A DNA stretch of 23,131 nucleotides, from contig JASMLY010000071.1 in the NCBI GenBank assembly GCA_030748455.1, positions 1 through 23,131 of the forward strand, written 5' to 3'. Shown here in pieces: positions 9,001 through 13,640 of the stretch (within the stretch, counting starts at the first letter, position 1; every line of letters begins with the position of its first letter). This stretch comes from Phycisphaerales bacterium. GTDB lineage: Bacteria > Planctomycetota > Phycisphaerae > Phycisphaerales > SM1A02. A program made the position numbers and the translations under genes. The notes beneath the pieces were generated by a model, which saw nothing but the letters and a program-made list of their open reading frames with translations, did not search any database and was not told where the DNA came from.

Positions 9001-10826
9001 GGTAGAGCGGGCGGTGGCTGCATGATGTTCGGGTTATATTGGTCAGCAATTAAAAACGGTTCATTAATATTACATGCGTTTGTACTAGCGACCCAGTAAT
9101 AGTATTGTTGTCCACCAACAACAAGGGTGTCGGTGTAGGTGCCTGTGCCACCGGGTAGCATTGCAACAAGTGTCGCACCACCAACCTGTCCCGGAGAAAA
9201 TACGTTCTGTGTATTTCGAAACACATATTCTGCAGTTGCTGCTGGGTCGGGTGTCCACGTCACAGTAATTGCGGCACAGTTCGCCGCACCCCCGCCATTT
9301 GTAGCAGCAACATCCACAATTGGTACTGGCACCAGTGTGCCACCGGTAACCAGTGGGGCTGCTGCAAGAAACGCATTCATCGCAACAACATTTGAAGTAG
9401 CAAATCGAGAATCAATATTGGTCGCCATCGTGGCGCCTCCGGGCAACATGCAACTACTCATAATTGTGCCAACACCAGCATTACCTGTGTCACACGAATC
9501 AAAAGCTAGGCCTGCCGCAACACCCGGTAGAGCAACGCCGGCTAGCGGGTTAAAAACAAGTGCAGTAATGTTACCGAAAGAGCCTGTTGGTGTTGCACCA
9601 CAAAGTGTGCCCAGCGCCTGGGCAACAATGTATGTGTCGTATCCGGTCGTATCGGTTGCACCAAGCAACCCGCTTGCCGCTCCAACAGCGTTCACATTTG
9701 AACCACTCGGGCATCCTTGGTCGGGTGGACCTGGAGGAGGATTTCCTGCAGCAGGATTAATACCTGCTGTAAGCCCACCAAAATACCCAAGACTCTGCTT
9801 TGTTGTTTGGGCGCCTTGAAAATTTATTGCACCTTCTGCACCAGTTCGCAAAATTAGATAACCATCAGATACACCCGTTCCGGTAGCCGTAACATCTGGA
9901 ATAGTGGTACCAATACTTGTTTCAACAAAGTCACAGAGTACTTGTGGAAGAGCGTCATCATCGACTGAACCAGTCCCATCAAATATTGTGCTCACAACAG
10001 GTTCTACCCAAATGATACCGTTGCCTCTATACACTTCAGAAACCTGTCCAACAAGCGTAATGATGTAGTTATATGCAGCTTGCTGGTCCCCGGCAAACAA
10101 AGCAAGAAAATCTGCGCCATAAACGACAGACAAACTAATTTGTGCGCATCCAGCTGGGGGAGTTTCGCCTACACCACGATCATCACCAAGAAGCTGTTCT
10201 CCACCTTGATTTCGTGTTTTCTTAGCCACAGTCTCGCGCATCATTTCACGTACTAGTTGAAGACCGGGTTGCTCGGCAAGTGGGTCGCTCACGACAATCA
10301 CCTGAGTTGCGGGATCGGTCGAAATAACGTGCCTTGTGTCGCTATATTCAATGAACCCATTACACATTTCTTTGTTCATACCAAAGACAACTGTGCTTTC
10401 CGGATAACCAGCAACGTGCCCTCGGAAACACTTGGCTGTAATGTCAATTTGTCGCTTCCGAACCACACGATTACCGCTACTGTCAGTCGTGTAATACGCT
10501 TCGTGAATATCGCCCTTGTAAGGAAAAAACTGTTTAACAACAAGATCAACTGTTTCATGGTCATTCACGGGGAAATCTTTTACAAGTATTTCACCCTTTC
10601 TTTTTGCTAAGTCTTGCAACAACGAGTCGTCGACTTGCATCTCGACCAAGCCACTGTCCAAAATGACGCTTTTTGATTCTGTGACACGCAGTGGTGAATG
10701 AATTTCATTTTCAAGCAGTTGCGCATGTGCACTACTAAATCCAACCATCGCTGTAATCAGTGCTGCAACAAACAATCTGATGCTACGTTTGAATTGAAGA
10801 GTTCGTGTAAAAATAGTCGAAAACAT
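1..10826 (-). CDS. Giant secreted fibronectin-III repeat protein with degenerate reprolysin-like N-terminus (3' end outside window)
   Basis: One reading frame stays open for at least 3,608 codons, from the ATG at 10826 to the left edge. I translated it through and found no stop, and the repeat motif stays in one phase at 72, 336, 5157 and 9093. Residues 1-35 form a Sec signal peptide with a hydrophobic core and a likely cut at AHA|Q. Residues 36-225 are of unknown fold. Residues about 226-490 resemble a reprolysin-type metzincin lacking its zinc ligands. From about residue 497 there are some 32 fibronectin-III-like repeats. Each has a C-x-x-I-x-I-x-W strand, a Y-x-I-Y-R strand, and a Y-Y-Y-W-V strand followed by N-x-C-G. 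Lysine is scarce and Asp, Glu, Thr and Ser are abundant, fitting an extracellular protein. A role in surface structure or adhesion is inference; the C-terminal anchoring signal is not visible. The start is supported by an AAGGA 8 bases upstream. Confidence 0.93.
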   Translation of the reverse strand, partial: MFSTIFTRTLQFKRSIRLFVAALITAMVGFSSAHAQLLENEIHSPLRVTESKSVILDSGLVEMQVDDSLLQDLAKRKGEILVKDFPVNDHETVDLVVKQFFPYKGDIHEAYYTTDSSGNRVVRKRQIDITAKCFRGHVAGYPESTVVFGMNKEMCNGFIEYSDTRHVISTDPATQVIVVSDPLAEQPGLQLVREMMRETVAKKTRNQGGEQLLGDDRGVGETPPAGCAQISLSVVYGADFLALFAGDQQAAYNYIITLVGQVSEVYRGNGIIWVEPVVSTIFDGTGSVDDDALPQVLCDFVETSIGTTIPDVTATGTGVSDGYLILRTGAEGAINFQGAQTTKQSLGYFGGLTAGINPAAGNPPPGPPDQGCPSGSNVNAVGAASGLLGATDTTGYDTYIVAQALGTLCGATPTGSFGNITALVFNPLAGVALPGVAAGLAFDSCDTGNAGVGTIMSSCMLPGGATMATNIDSRFATSNVVAMNAFLAAAPLVTGGTLVPVPIVDVAATNGGGAANCAAITVTWTPDPAATAEYVFRNTQNVFSPGQVGGATLVAMLPGGTGTYTDTLVVGGQQYYYWVASTNACNINEPFLIADQYNPNIMQPPPALPNTPGRGVTGTIGNNPPPIEQVMATVYTDCDTITVTWDLSLPNPGGYPSPNPDRAIIWRSADDHFNNAVQLAEVAITPATFDDTTVPEQDVAYYYWVTPRDSACDPPDPPIVGGSAAGILQPNIALDTIRAGATNGSHCDGVEISWIADSTLLGPPVSVPFYAGDAYEIWRQGPLDVAALQIGSVPATTNGVPNTTFLDGSAEPGVEYEYWVLGQNECSTSMMSLIGAFGTTGELEIPAGVSVTETDTDNPDTTPSCGDLLISWDTVAHADEYEVWRSDSNDFYDDQNPPTSLGLTTDLSFVDTPPVWGQVFYYWVASVSRHCPDGGNISSSVFGAALPPLVQPTNLIVSKGEYCDRIHISWDGAFDGTTYTVSRSTTDDFSGAVEIGSIDDLGYFDDPQHGDGSQPDPVAGVNYYYWVVADNECGTTSESDSDSGSLGVQLAAPDGLDATSGTYCGGIQITWNRRVLANTYRIYRDINNDPGNAEMIAEVAPGISTYNDTTATVGVPYYYWVEAVNICSAGEPPVLQAVAAEGLNGSLLGPGGMLASDGEDCGFVEISWTEIDLANNYVVWRNTGDDFTTAVPIGNTNSGSFTDNGVVEDTPYYYWVTADSDWCVGANESASVLGSALPELPVVTGIDAGQGTECVGVMVTWDVLTNVVDYDIYRNETGVEPTPGGLDPDDTPVGTVTEALFQDTTAIAGVQYYYWVQAETSCGEGVLNEVATGYLAEALGAPPLVGQEDTQSCTDITIIWEPVFGADDYSVYRGTSDLFSESELLVIGVVDSTYTDGAVVGGQTYYYWVKSRNACGDSVESVSATAENHTLDSALITSASDDQCGTVDLAWSSVLGADEYHIYYSQNPDPQNPTPAVFLGSTTNTVYSDVSALPDTPLYYWVRAVVSLTSGDCVSDWGDYANGIALGPVVIPENLTASIEEHCDQIWLSWDIAGTTDTTYSIYRSETNDPATAGAAIGSTTTTDFIDTTPVQGTEYFYWVTGETSCGVESDFSAEVAGWTEITPVEPTDVVATEAGTSSFCSSVEITWTASETADTYTVWRSTTDINDATLLAETPDLFYSDLTPVPGTTYTYWVTSKNECGESNIGDADSSTGSSGELTPPTDVSATDATANCGQVDLSWTAVDLATGYFVYRSDDANFANAVLIGVADGPSYTDYQPAIYDEPAYYFVSSVTDACQTPSLHSPAEAGTSRPPLTIPTDILASLGTDCGEVQVTWTETPNAQLYSIYRNETGVAPTPGGGEPDDTPIGSTQLPPYVDTTTVGDTEYYYWVRATNSCGDSNLSLAAMGLGAVPIATSPTAYATQGSICDAIEITWEELPTATLYYIYRNTVDNASTASVISQQVLGTNTWQDTTAIPGETYYYWVSAENGCGESPIAGDGSVGTTAQTTPPATVDATDGDCGVITVTWSDSEGASSYDIYRNQTNNFGTATLVGSTGELTFDDTTAFPLIPYYYWVTSTAPGCNASVASTSTLGSYTQNVEVPMNVAATNLSICNDILVSWSHPGAGTTFTVSRNTVDDFATSSPISQGAPDLSYLDTPPLPNTQYFYWVEANNSCGDSDPSDSVFGEAIGETVAPTNVEATDGSSDLINCSWVEIRWTPVAGADSYNIYRSTTDDFNSAGVSIGSALQDENTYTDATAQGGVTYFYWVVGMNICGESANVSNSDSGYNGLLENPSNVQTFNDPADGVGCGEVLITWDPVVGNTGYRVYRSLDANDLNPWFLGTTSTESYVDTSADPEVSYYYFVATDNNLCVEIPTTSEFGMALPYNSQVQGVVASNMSCDLIQISWAAELWAATYNVYRNTVDDYDTAVLLGSTTLTTLVDTDVIANAEYFYWVTTTHPVCDESIESDVASASASIPVVVNTIATSGLCETIEVDWNNINQQATYHIYRNLIDDPFSATEIGTADGGPYVDTTAVADTTYYYWVTAEPTTCAGREGEFGSSAVGLSVGDLASPLNVFASQGSQCGSVLVQWTVAGYPDTFTIYRADGEAADWADAQPLSGAVVVPPASQYADFTAIPGVTYTYWVVANNACGSSDSSADGVSGFIGELANPVNLVATDDQCGTIILSWDSVPLADTYIVSRAEIDDFTQSTVLAYTGIDPTYVDEGTTPDQQFFYWVQSVSNTCETPAGSSISGVALANIAIADNVAATQGTHCEEIWVSWDSVGIDSDYDVYRSDSNVEGDAVLIGNTDNNTFVDDDVALVEGDTYYYWVTTTNSCGEGPMSLVAAGYSSDTPVGPTEVSATDSGLSAYCDSVFVEWLPAATAAEYVIWRSSTGLLADAEELASTSLTSFDDTNVEPDQVYTYWILTRNACGDSLIGAATSTTGSAGQLAPPSDVSVDAGPCGQVDLSWTPVTNATAYEIYRSLDPYFPGANGLIGMSDGPSYSDFSPSDYDTPLYYFVKSMGAFCQLPDEASVAVEGIASPTLAIPTDTYASVGTICEGIWVNWTETAGATSYDIYRNTTGVEPDPDDPGTYDLTATTDMPPYTDVVGNDTTEYYYWVRATNSCGDSNLSIESRGVAGVEITTSPEAFVTGGSVCDAIEIGWNEVPTASLYYVYRNSEDNASEATELVQIPMGTNVWQDMTAATGQQYYYWVSAENGCGNSDISLIAGTLGWVGQSLPPVNVTATDAACDTVTLTWDAVTNAVEYEIFRNTTDDFLNAVSVGTTGESTFVDTTAVPMIPHYYWVTSATADCPASIASSVAIGSTLQGAEIPSDIVASQSECNEVLVTWTHPGNGVTFRVSRSETDDFDTAGVLDSDFTDQQYVDTTAVASTEYFYWVEAISTNGCDDSLESVSAAGEAIGVLDAPSSVDASDGEACDAVQIQWTPVDHVDNYNIYRSTTDDFNTAGAAIGSVTQDLIVYDDATALSGITYFYWVVGENSCGEGAESADGVSGFTGTLVNPENIVTTQECGAVSLTWDAVLNNNGYQVYRGTDPLTPIVDLGFANTETFIDVTADPKVPYYYFVTTHNGICEGLATVGQYGMALP
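3..3668 (-). repeat. 13-repeat supra-unit, downstream (C-terminal) copy
   Basis: This block holds repeats 1-13 counted from the left edge. It begins with a GMALP junction at 3-17 that recurs at 3669. Its repeats match, in order, those of the 3669-7350 block at an offset of about 3,666-3,714 bases. The first and seventh repeats have Phe in place of Trp in the Y-Y-Y-W-V strand in both copies, and the eighth has Y-T-Y-W in both. The true left limit may lie outside the window. Confidence 0.75.
3669..7350 (-). repeat. 13-repeat supra-unit, upstream (N-terminal) copy
   Basis: This block holds repeats 14-26. Matching landmarks with the other copy include the GMALP junction (3669), the GVxPTPGG or VxPDPDD insertion in the repeat around 5240 versus 1560, the DGPSY-D segment near 5505 versus 1812, and CEE/CDQIW before W near 6187 versus 2487. 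The right limit is approximate because similarity fades after about 6700. The two copies are clearly diverged, so the duplication is not recent overall. Confidence 0.7.
9357..10151 (-). other. Reprolysin-like (M12B) domain with lost zinc-binding residues
   Basis: This covers residues about 226-490 of the giant protein. The order of elements resembles bacterial reprolysin-family proteases: a beta strand and long helix (SLSVVYGADF onward), a segment around LGYFGGLTAG, a helix at the expected active-site position, and GTIMSSCM, which resembles the Met-turn T-I-M-S-Y-C. It is followed by a helix like the usual post-Met-turn one (IDSRFATSNVVAMNAF). At the active site the expected H-E-x-x-H-x-x-G-x-x-H reads Q403-A404-L-G-T407-L-C-G410-A-T-P413, so all three histidines and the glutamate are missing while the glycine remains. 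I expect no protease activity; the domain may be structural or ligand-binding. The family assignment is by recognition, not by search. Confidence 0.6.
10722..10826 (-). other. Signal peptide of the giant protein
   Basis: The first 35 residues have a basic N-region (R8, K13, R14, R17), a hydrophobic stretch (about residues 18-31) and a S-S-A-H-A end that matches a type I signal peptidase site before Q36. This predicts Sec export. No lipobox cysteine follows the core. Confidence 0.85.
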
Positions 10827-10834
10827 GTAAGACT

Positions 10835-10839
10835 TCCTT
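10835..10839 (-). promoter_or_regulatory. Ribosome binding site of the giant gene
   Basis: Read on the minus strand this is AAGGA, 8 bases before the ATG at 10826. It supports that start over any upstream codon. Confidence 0.7.
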
Positions 10840-10845
10840 AAACCT

Positions 10846-10871
10846 TCCCACGTAGGGACACCCGGAATGGG
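10846..10871 (-). other. Two small inverted repeats in the giant gene's leader
   Basis: TCCC (10846-10849) pairs with GGGA (10855-10858) around a 5-base loop, and CCC (10861-10863) can pair with GGG (10869-10871). The stems are short and could arise by chance. They are noted because they sit between the larger stem-loop and the ribosome binding site. Confidence 0.3.
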
Positions 10872-10883
10872 ATTGATAACCTT

Positions 10884-10908
10884 GCGACAAGGCCACACGC
10901 CGTGTCGC
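10884..10908 (-). other. Stem-loop in the trpS to giant-gene intergenic region
   Basis: GCGACA (10884-10889) pairs with TGTCGC (10903-10908). After one A/G mismatch, GGC (10891-10893) pairs with GCC (10899-10901) around a CACAC loop. No T-run follows in either direction, so it is not a standard rho-independent terminator. It could be the 3' end structure of the trpS transcript or a structured leader of the giant gene. It matches no riboswitch class that I recognise. Confidence 0.55.
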
Positions 10909-10926
10909 TATTGATATGACCTAAGA

Positions 10927-10932
10927 AGTATA
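10927..10932 (-). promoter_or_regulatory. Possible -10 box for the giant gene
   Basis: On the minus strand this reads TATACT, one base from the TATAAT consensus. The hexamer 17 bases upstream (TACACC) is a poor -35. If used, transcription would start near 10920 and give a leader of about 95 bases containing the stem-loops. Confidence 0.25.
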
Positions 10933-10955
10933 GCCCTCCGAGTGGTTTTGGTGTA

Positions 10956-12014
10956 CTAAAAGCCGAGTTTTCGGCCAAAGAAATGCAGTCCACACGCTTC
11001 TTTTGCCATCGCAAGGGTCTCTTCGGTTTTCGCGTTCGCTCGAGCTGTTCCATCTCTGAGGATGTCAATAATGGTGGCGTCGTCCCCAGCTGCCGCCCTT
11101 TTTGCTTGCATCGGTTCTAACAGTTCGCTGATTGCCTCTGCTACCTCGACCTTGATATGCCCATCACCAATATTGTCGCCCCGAACATAGCGATCTTTCA
11201 GTTCGGCAGCCCTTTCATGGTCAGAAATGAACGTTTCAACGTATTGCATGAGGGCATTCTCTCCATCGCCCGGGTCTGTTGGGGATTGTCTGCCGGTGTA
11301 AATCTTGCCCATTTTCTTCTTCACTTGCTTTGGCGTATCGGTAATGAGAATCGCATTTCCAAGGGATTTGCTCATTTTATTCACGCCGTCGGTGCCAATC
11401 AATTTGCCCACTTTGCCAACATCTGCCCTTGGAATAGGAAAGACACCCTTTTCAAGCATGATGGGATCGTCATCTTCCACATTTTCATCAATCCCACAAT
11501 ACAGCTTGTTAAATCGCCGAGCGACCTCTCTTGTCAGCTCGATGTGGGGGATCTGATCTTCGCCCACAGGAACGGCATGCGCGCGAAAAGCAAGGATATC
11601 CGCCGTTTGCCCCACTGCATACAGGGGGAAACCGAAGCTGTAATTTTCCCCAAGACCCTTCACTTTTATTTCCTCTTTCAACGTAGGATTTCGCATCACT
11701 CGGTTGAACGGAAGAAGCATCGAAAACAAAAACGTAAGTTCTGCAATTGCAGGTGTTTCTGTTTGAAGAAAAATCGCTGCTTTTTCGGGGTCGATGCCCA
11801 TGGCCAGATAATCGCGAACGATCTCGAGCGTGTCGCTGCGAATCTCCGCTGGCTCACATGACCGCGTTGTAAATGCATGCATATTTGCAAGCAAAAAGAA
11901 ACATTCGTGCGTGTCTTGCAATTCCACCCTTCGCCGAACTGAACCCACATAATGCCCTAGGTGGAGTTGACCTGTTGGTGTATCGCCTGTCAAGATTACT
12001 TCGCGGTTGCTCAT
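10956..12014 (-). CDS. trpS: Tryptophan--tRNA ligase
   Basis: This cytoplasmic class I aminoacyl-tRNA synthetase charges tRNA-Trp with tryptophan using ATP. With the ATG at 12014 it is 352 residues, slightly longer than the usual 330-340. The nucleotide-binding signature is at residues 9-24 (TGDTPTGQLHLGHYVG, with the HIGH motif as HLGH 18-21). The segment VGEDQIPHIELTRE (150-163) is characteristic of bacterial TrpRS, and KMSKS is at 213-217. A TTG 36 bases upstream would add 12 residues with no family similarity, so I prefer the ATG. No clear Shine-Dalgarno precedes it; coupling to the upstream protease gene 34 bases away may help. It lies back to back with trpC, on the opposite strand, across the protease gene. 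Confidence 0.96.
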   Translation of the reverse strand: MSNREVILTGDTPTGQLHLGHYVGSVRRRVELQDTHECFFLLANMHAFTTRSCEPAEIRSDTLEIVRDYLAMGIDPEKAAIFLQTETPAIAELTFLFSMLLPFNRVMRNPTLKEEIKVKGLGENYSFGFPLYAVGQTADILAFRAHAVPVGEDQIPHIELTREVARRFNKLYCGIDENVEDDDPIMLEKGVFPIPRADVGKVGKLIGTDGVNKMSKSLGNAILITDTPKQVKKKMGKIYTGRQSPTDPGDGENALMQYVETFISDHERAAELKDRYVRGDNIGDGHIKVEVAEAISELLEPMQAKRAAAGDDATIIDILRDGTARANAKTEETLAMAKEACGLHFFGRKLGF

Positions 12015-12046
12015 AGATGCGTACTGTACCAATGGTGCTTGGCGCG

Positions 12047-12721
12047 TCAAAGGACGAAGGCAACATTGAAGGCGTTAAAGAGGATGTGGATACAGATTGG
12101 TGCGAACACGCCCCCACTTTTTGCTCGCGCCCAACAGAGACCAACCGAGAGTACAACGAGCCCCAAGAGCGACGAGAGTGGAACTGCCCCGATATGCATT
12201 GACGAGAAAATCACACTCGTGGTGACGATGGCACCCCAAACAGAAATGTGGGGGAAAATTTTGGGGAGGCTTGGCAGCAATACCCCTCGAAAACAAATTT
12301 CCTCAACAACTCCTGCCCCAAGGGTCGCTGCAAGCACAACAACGATCACTGAGGGGGAAAACTCGGCGTTTTGCAAATGTTGTAGCGTCTCGTGGCCAAG
12401 TTCGTTTGGACGTTCCCACCCAATTGTTGAAAAGAGCGCGTGTGCTAGCCCTGCTGTACCCAACGCAAGTGGTGTAAACAGAAAAAACGTAATCAGAATT
12501 GTGCGAACAGATTGCTTAAATTCGGTTGGCTTTACAAACATCGAATACACAAAAACAATGGGTATTTGTGCGCAAACCGCCCCACCAGAAATCCACGCCA
12601 ATTGCTGAAGTGAGTCAGGTTCACCTTTTGACATTCCAAACATGGCGCCAAGGGACCCTAGCACCAAAGAACCAAAAAAAAGGAAAACCGCGACCCAAAG
12701 TGGCATCGGAAGTTCGGGCAT
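12047..12721 (-). CDS. CPBP family intramembrane metalloprotease (Abi/CAAX-like)
   Basis: This is a 224-residue multi-pass membrane protein of the CPBP (CAAX protease and bacteriocin-processing, Abi) family. Hydrophobic segments are visible near residues 8-30, 43-63, 72-97, 124-139, 160-175 and 181-197. The family motifs are present: E140-E141-x-x-x-R145, H176 in a SSMH segment, and H212-x-x-x-N216. Glu140, Glu141, His176 and His212 would bind metal or catalyse cleavage. The substrate cannot be inferred. A GTG at 12796 would add 25 basic residues and overlap the divergent promoter, so the ATG at 12721 is preferred. It is probably cotranscribed with trpS. Confidence 0.85.
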   Translation of the reverse strand: MPELPMPLWVAVFLFFGSLVLGSLGAMFGMSKGEPDSLQQLAWISGGAVCAQIPIVFVYSMFVKPTEFKQSVRTILITFFLFTPLALGTAGLAHALFSTIGWERPNELGHETLQHLQNAEFSPSVIVVVLAATLGAGVVEEICFRGVLLPSLPKIFPHISVWGAIVTTSVIFSSMHIGAVPLSSLLGLVVLSVGLCWARAKSGGVFAPICIHILFNAFNVAFVL

Positions 12722-12804
12722 TTTTAAAACTGAACCTTTAAAAATAAACACCCCCCTCTTCCAACGCCTTCGGGAGTACGGTACTCTTGTAGACACTCAT
12801 CACC
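12722..12804. promoter_or_regulatory. Divergent promoter region between the protease gene and trpC
   Basis: These 83 bases must hold promoters for both directions. I see no convincing -35/-10 pair on either strand. The main visible structure is a perfect inverted repeat at 12774-12786. The A+T-rich stretch at 12722-12750 could serve leftward transcription. Confidence 0.5.
12774..12786. promoter_or_regulatory. Perfect inverted repeat, possible operator
   Basis: GAGTAC, one G, then GTACTC forms a 13-base dyad 18 bases before the trpC ATG. Its place between divergent genes suits a regulator binding site, but no regulator gene is nearby. Confidence 0.3.
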
Positions 12805-13623
12805 ATGCCGATCACACTCAATGAAATTGTAAAACACAAACAGGGCGAAGTTACGCATTCTAAAAAAGAACGACCTGTTGTTGAACTACAAGAATGTGTT
12901 GCAACGGCGAAACCACCTCGAAATTTTTTCGGCGCTGTTGTCAACGGACACACTCGTGGAAGCACCAGCGTAATCGCAGAGATAAAACGCAAGAGTCCGT
13001 CAGCTGGATTGATTCGGGATGACTTCGATGTTGCTGCCATTGCAACAGCGTATGAGAAGGCTGGGGCGGCCGCCATCTCCTGTTTGACCGATGAGCATTT
13101 TTTTGGAGGAAAACTTGCGTTCATCGAAGAAATACGGGGTGCGGTTTCCCTTCCTGTCCTCCGAAAGGACTTTATAGTTGACGAGTACCAAATTTGGGAA
13201 GCACGGGCGGCTGGGGCTGATGCCGTTCTGTTGATTGCTGAGGTGTTGGCAGAGGGGCAATTGCTTGATTACTTAATTCTCGCCCACGAACTGCGAATGA
13301 CAAGCCTTGTTGAAGCACACAGTATGGACCAGCTTCTCAGGGTTCAATCGCACGTTGGTTTTCCTCACAAGGGGTACTGTTTGTTGGGGATCAACAATCG
13401 GAATTTAAAAACGATGACTACTGATATTACGCATACGATTCGTATGGTTGATGTCGTTGAAGACAAATCCGTCCTTGTAAGTGAATCTGGTATTTCGAAA
13501 CCAGAAGACCTTGATAAACTAAGACAGCATGGTGTGCACATCGTACTCGTTGGCGAGTCGCTCATGAAAGAACCTGACCCTGGACAAGCACTTGCTACAT
13601 TGATTCGAATGAACTGCATGTAA
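12805..13623 (+). CDS. trpC: Indole-3-glycerol phosphate synthase
   Basis: This enzyme of tryptophan synthesis decarboxylates and closes the ring of carboxyphenylaminodeoxyribulose phosphate to give indole-3-glycerol phosphate. At 272 residues it is a stand-alone TIM barrel of normal length, not fused to TrpF. Motifs in order are IAEIKRKSPS (57-66, with catalytic Glu59 and Lys61), the LTD-x-x-FFGG loop (94-102), LPVLRKDF (116-123, catalytic Lys121), Glu170 in VEAH, GINNRNL (195-201), SESGI (226-230) and the phosphate-binding LVGESLM (248-254). No other trp synthesis gene is near, so the pathway is dispersed in this genome. The ATG has no clear Shine-Dalgarno. Confidence 0.96.
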   Translation: MPITLNEIVKHKQGEVTHSKKERPVVELQECVATAKPPRNFFGAVVNGHTRGSTSVIAEIKRKSPSAGLIRDDFDVAAIATAYEKAGAAAISCLTDEHFFGGKLAFIEEIRGAVSLPVLRKDFIVDEYQIWEARAAGADAVLLIAEVLAEGQLLDYLILAHELRMTSLVEAHSMDQLLRVQSHVGFPHKGYCLLGINNRNLKTMTTDITHTIRMVDVVEDKSVLVSESGISKPEDLDKLRQHGVHIVLVGESLMKEPDPGQALATLIRMNCM

Positions 13624-13640
13624 AAAGGTACCCCTGACAC

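Larger units (their letters stand above)
1..9338 (-). repeat. Array of about 32 fibronectin-III-like repeats
   Basis: The Y-Y-Y-W-V strand (read as acccagtagtaata-like words on the plus strand) occurs near 66, 336, 628, 905, 1181, 1462, 1762, 2044, 2328, 2611, 2887, 3190, 3460, 3735, 4020, 4318, 4600, 4874, 5156, 5458, 5744, 6029, 6321, 6601, 6880, 7180, 7466, 7747, 8057, 8368, 8712 and 9092. Spacing is mostly 270-303 bases (90-101 residues), lengthening to 310-380 bases in the repeats closest to the N-terminus. Most repeats carry two cysteines, one at the start of strand B and one just after strand F. The array continues beyond the left edge. Confidence 0.9.

Noticed and set aside
8135..9819. 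Plus-strand frames of 192 and 226 residues opposite the giant gene (8135-8713 and 9139-9819)
   Set aside because: They mirror the in-frame minus-strand repeat protein; their composition is that of its antisense, and they have no recognisable domain.
10827..10955. Cyclic-di-GMP or cobalamin riboswitch
   Set aside because: I compared the leader with the conserved core words that I remember for these classes and found no match; only generic hairpins remain.
11157..11861. Plus-strand frame of 234 residues
   Set aside because: It lies wholly opposite trpS, whose motifs are unambiguous; the frame is an antisense shadow.
11961..12608. Plus-strand frame of 215 residues
   Set aside because: It is antisense to the CPBP protease gene and the start of trpS, with no family signature.
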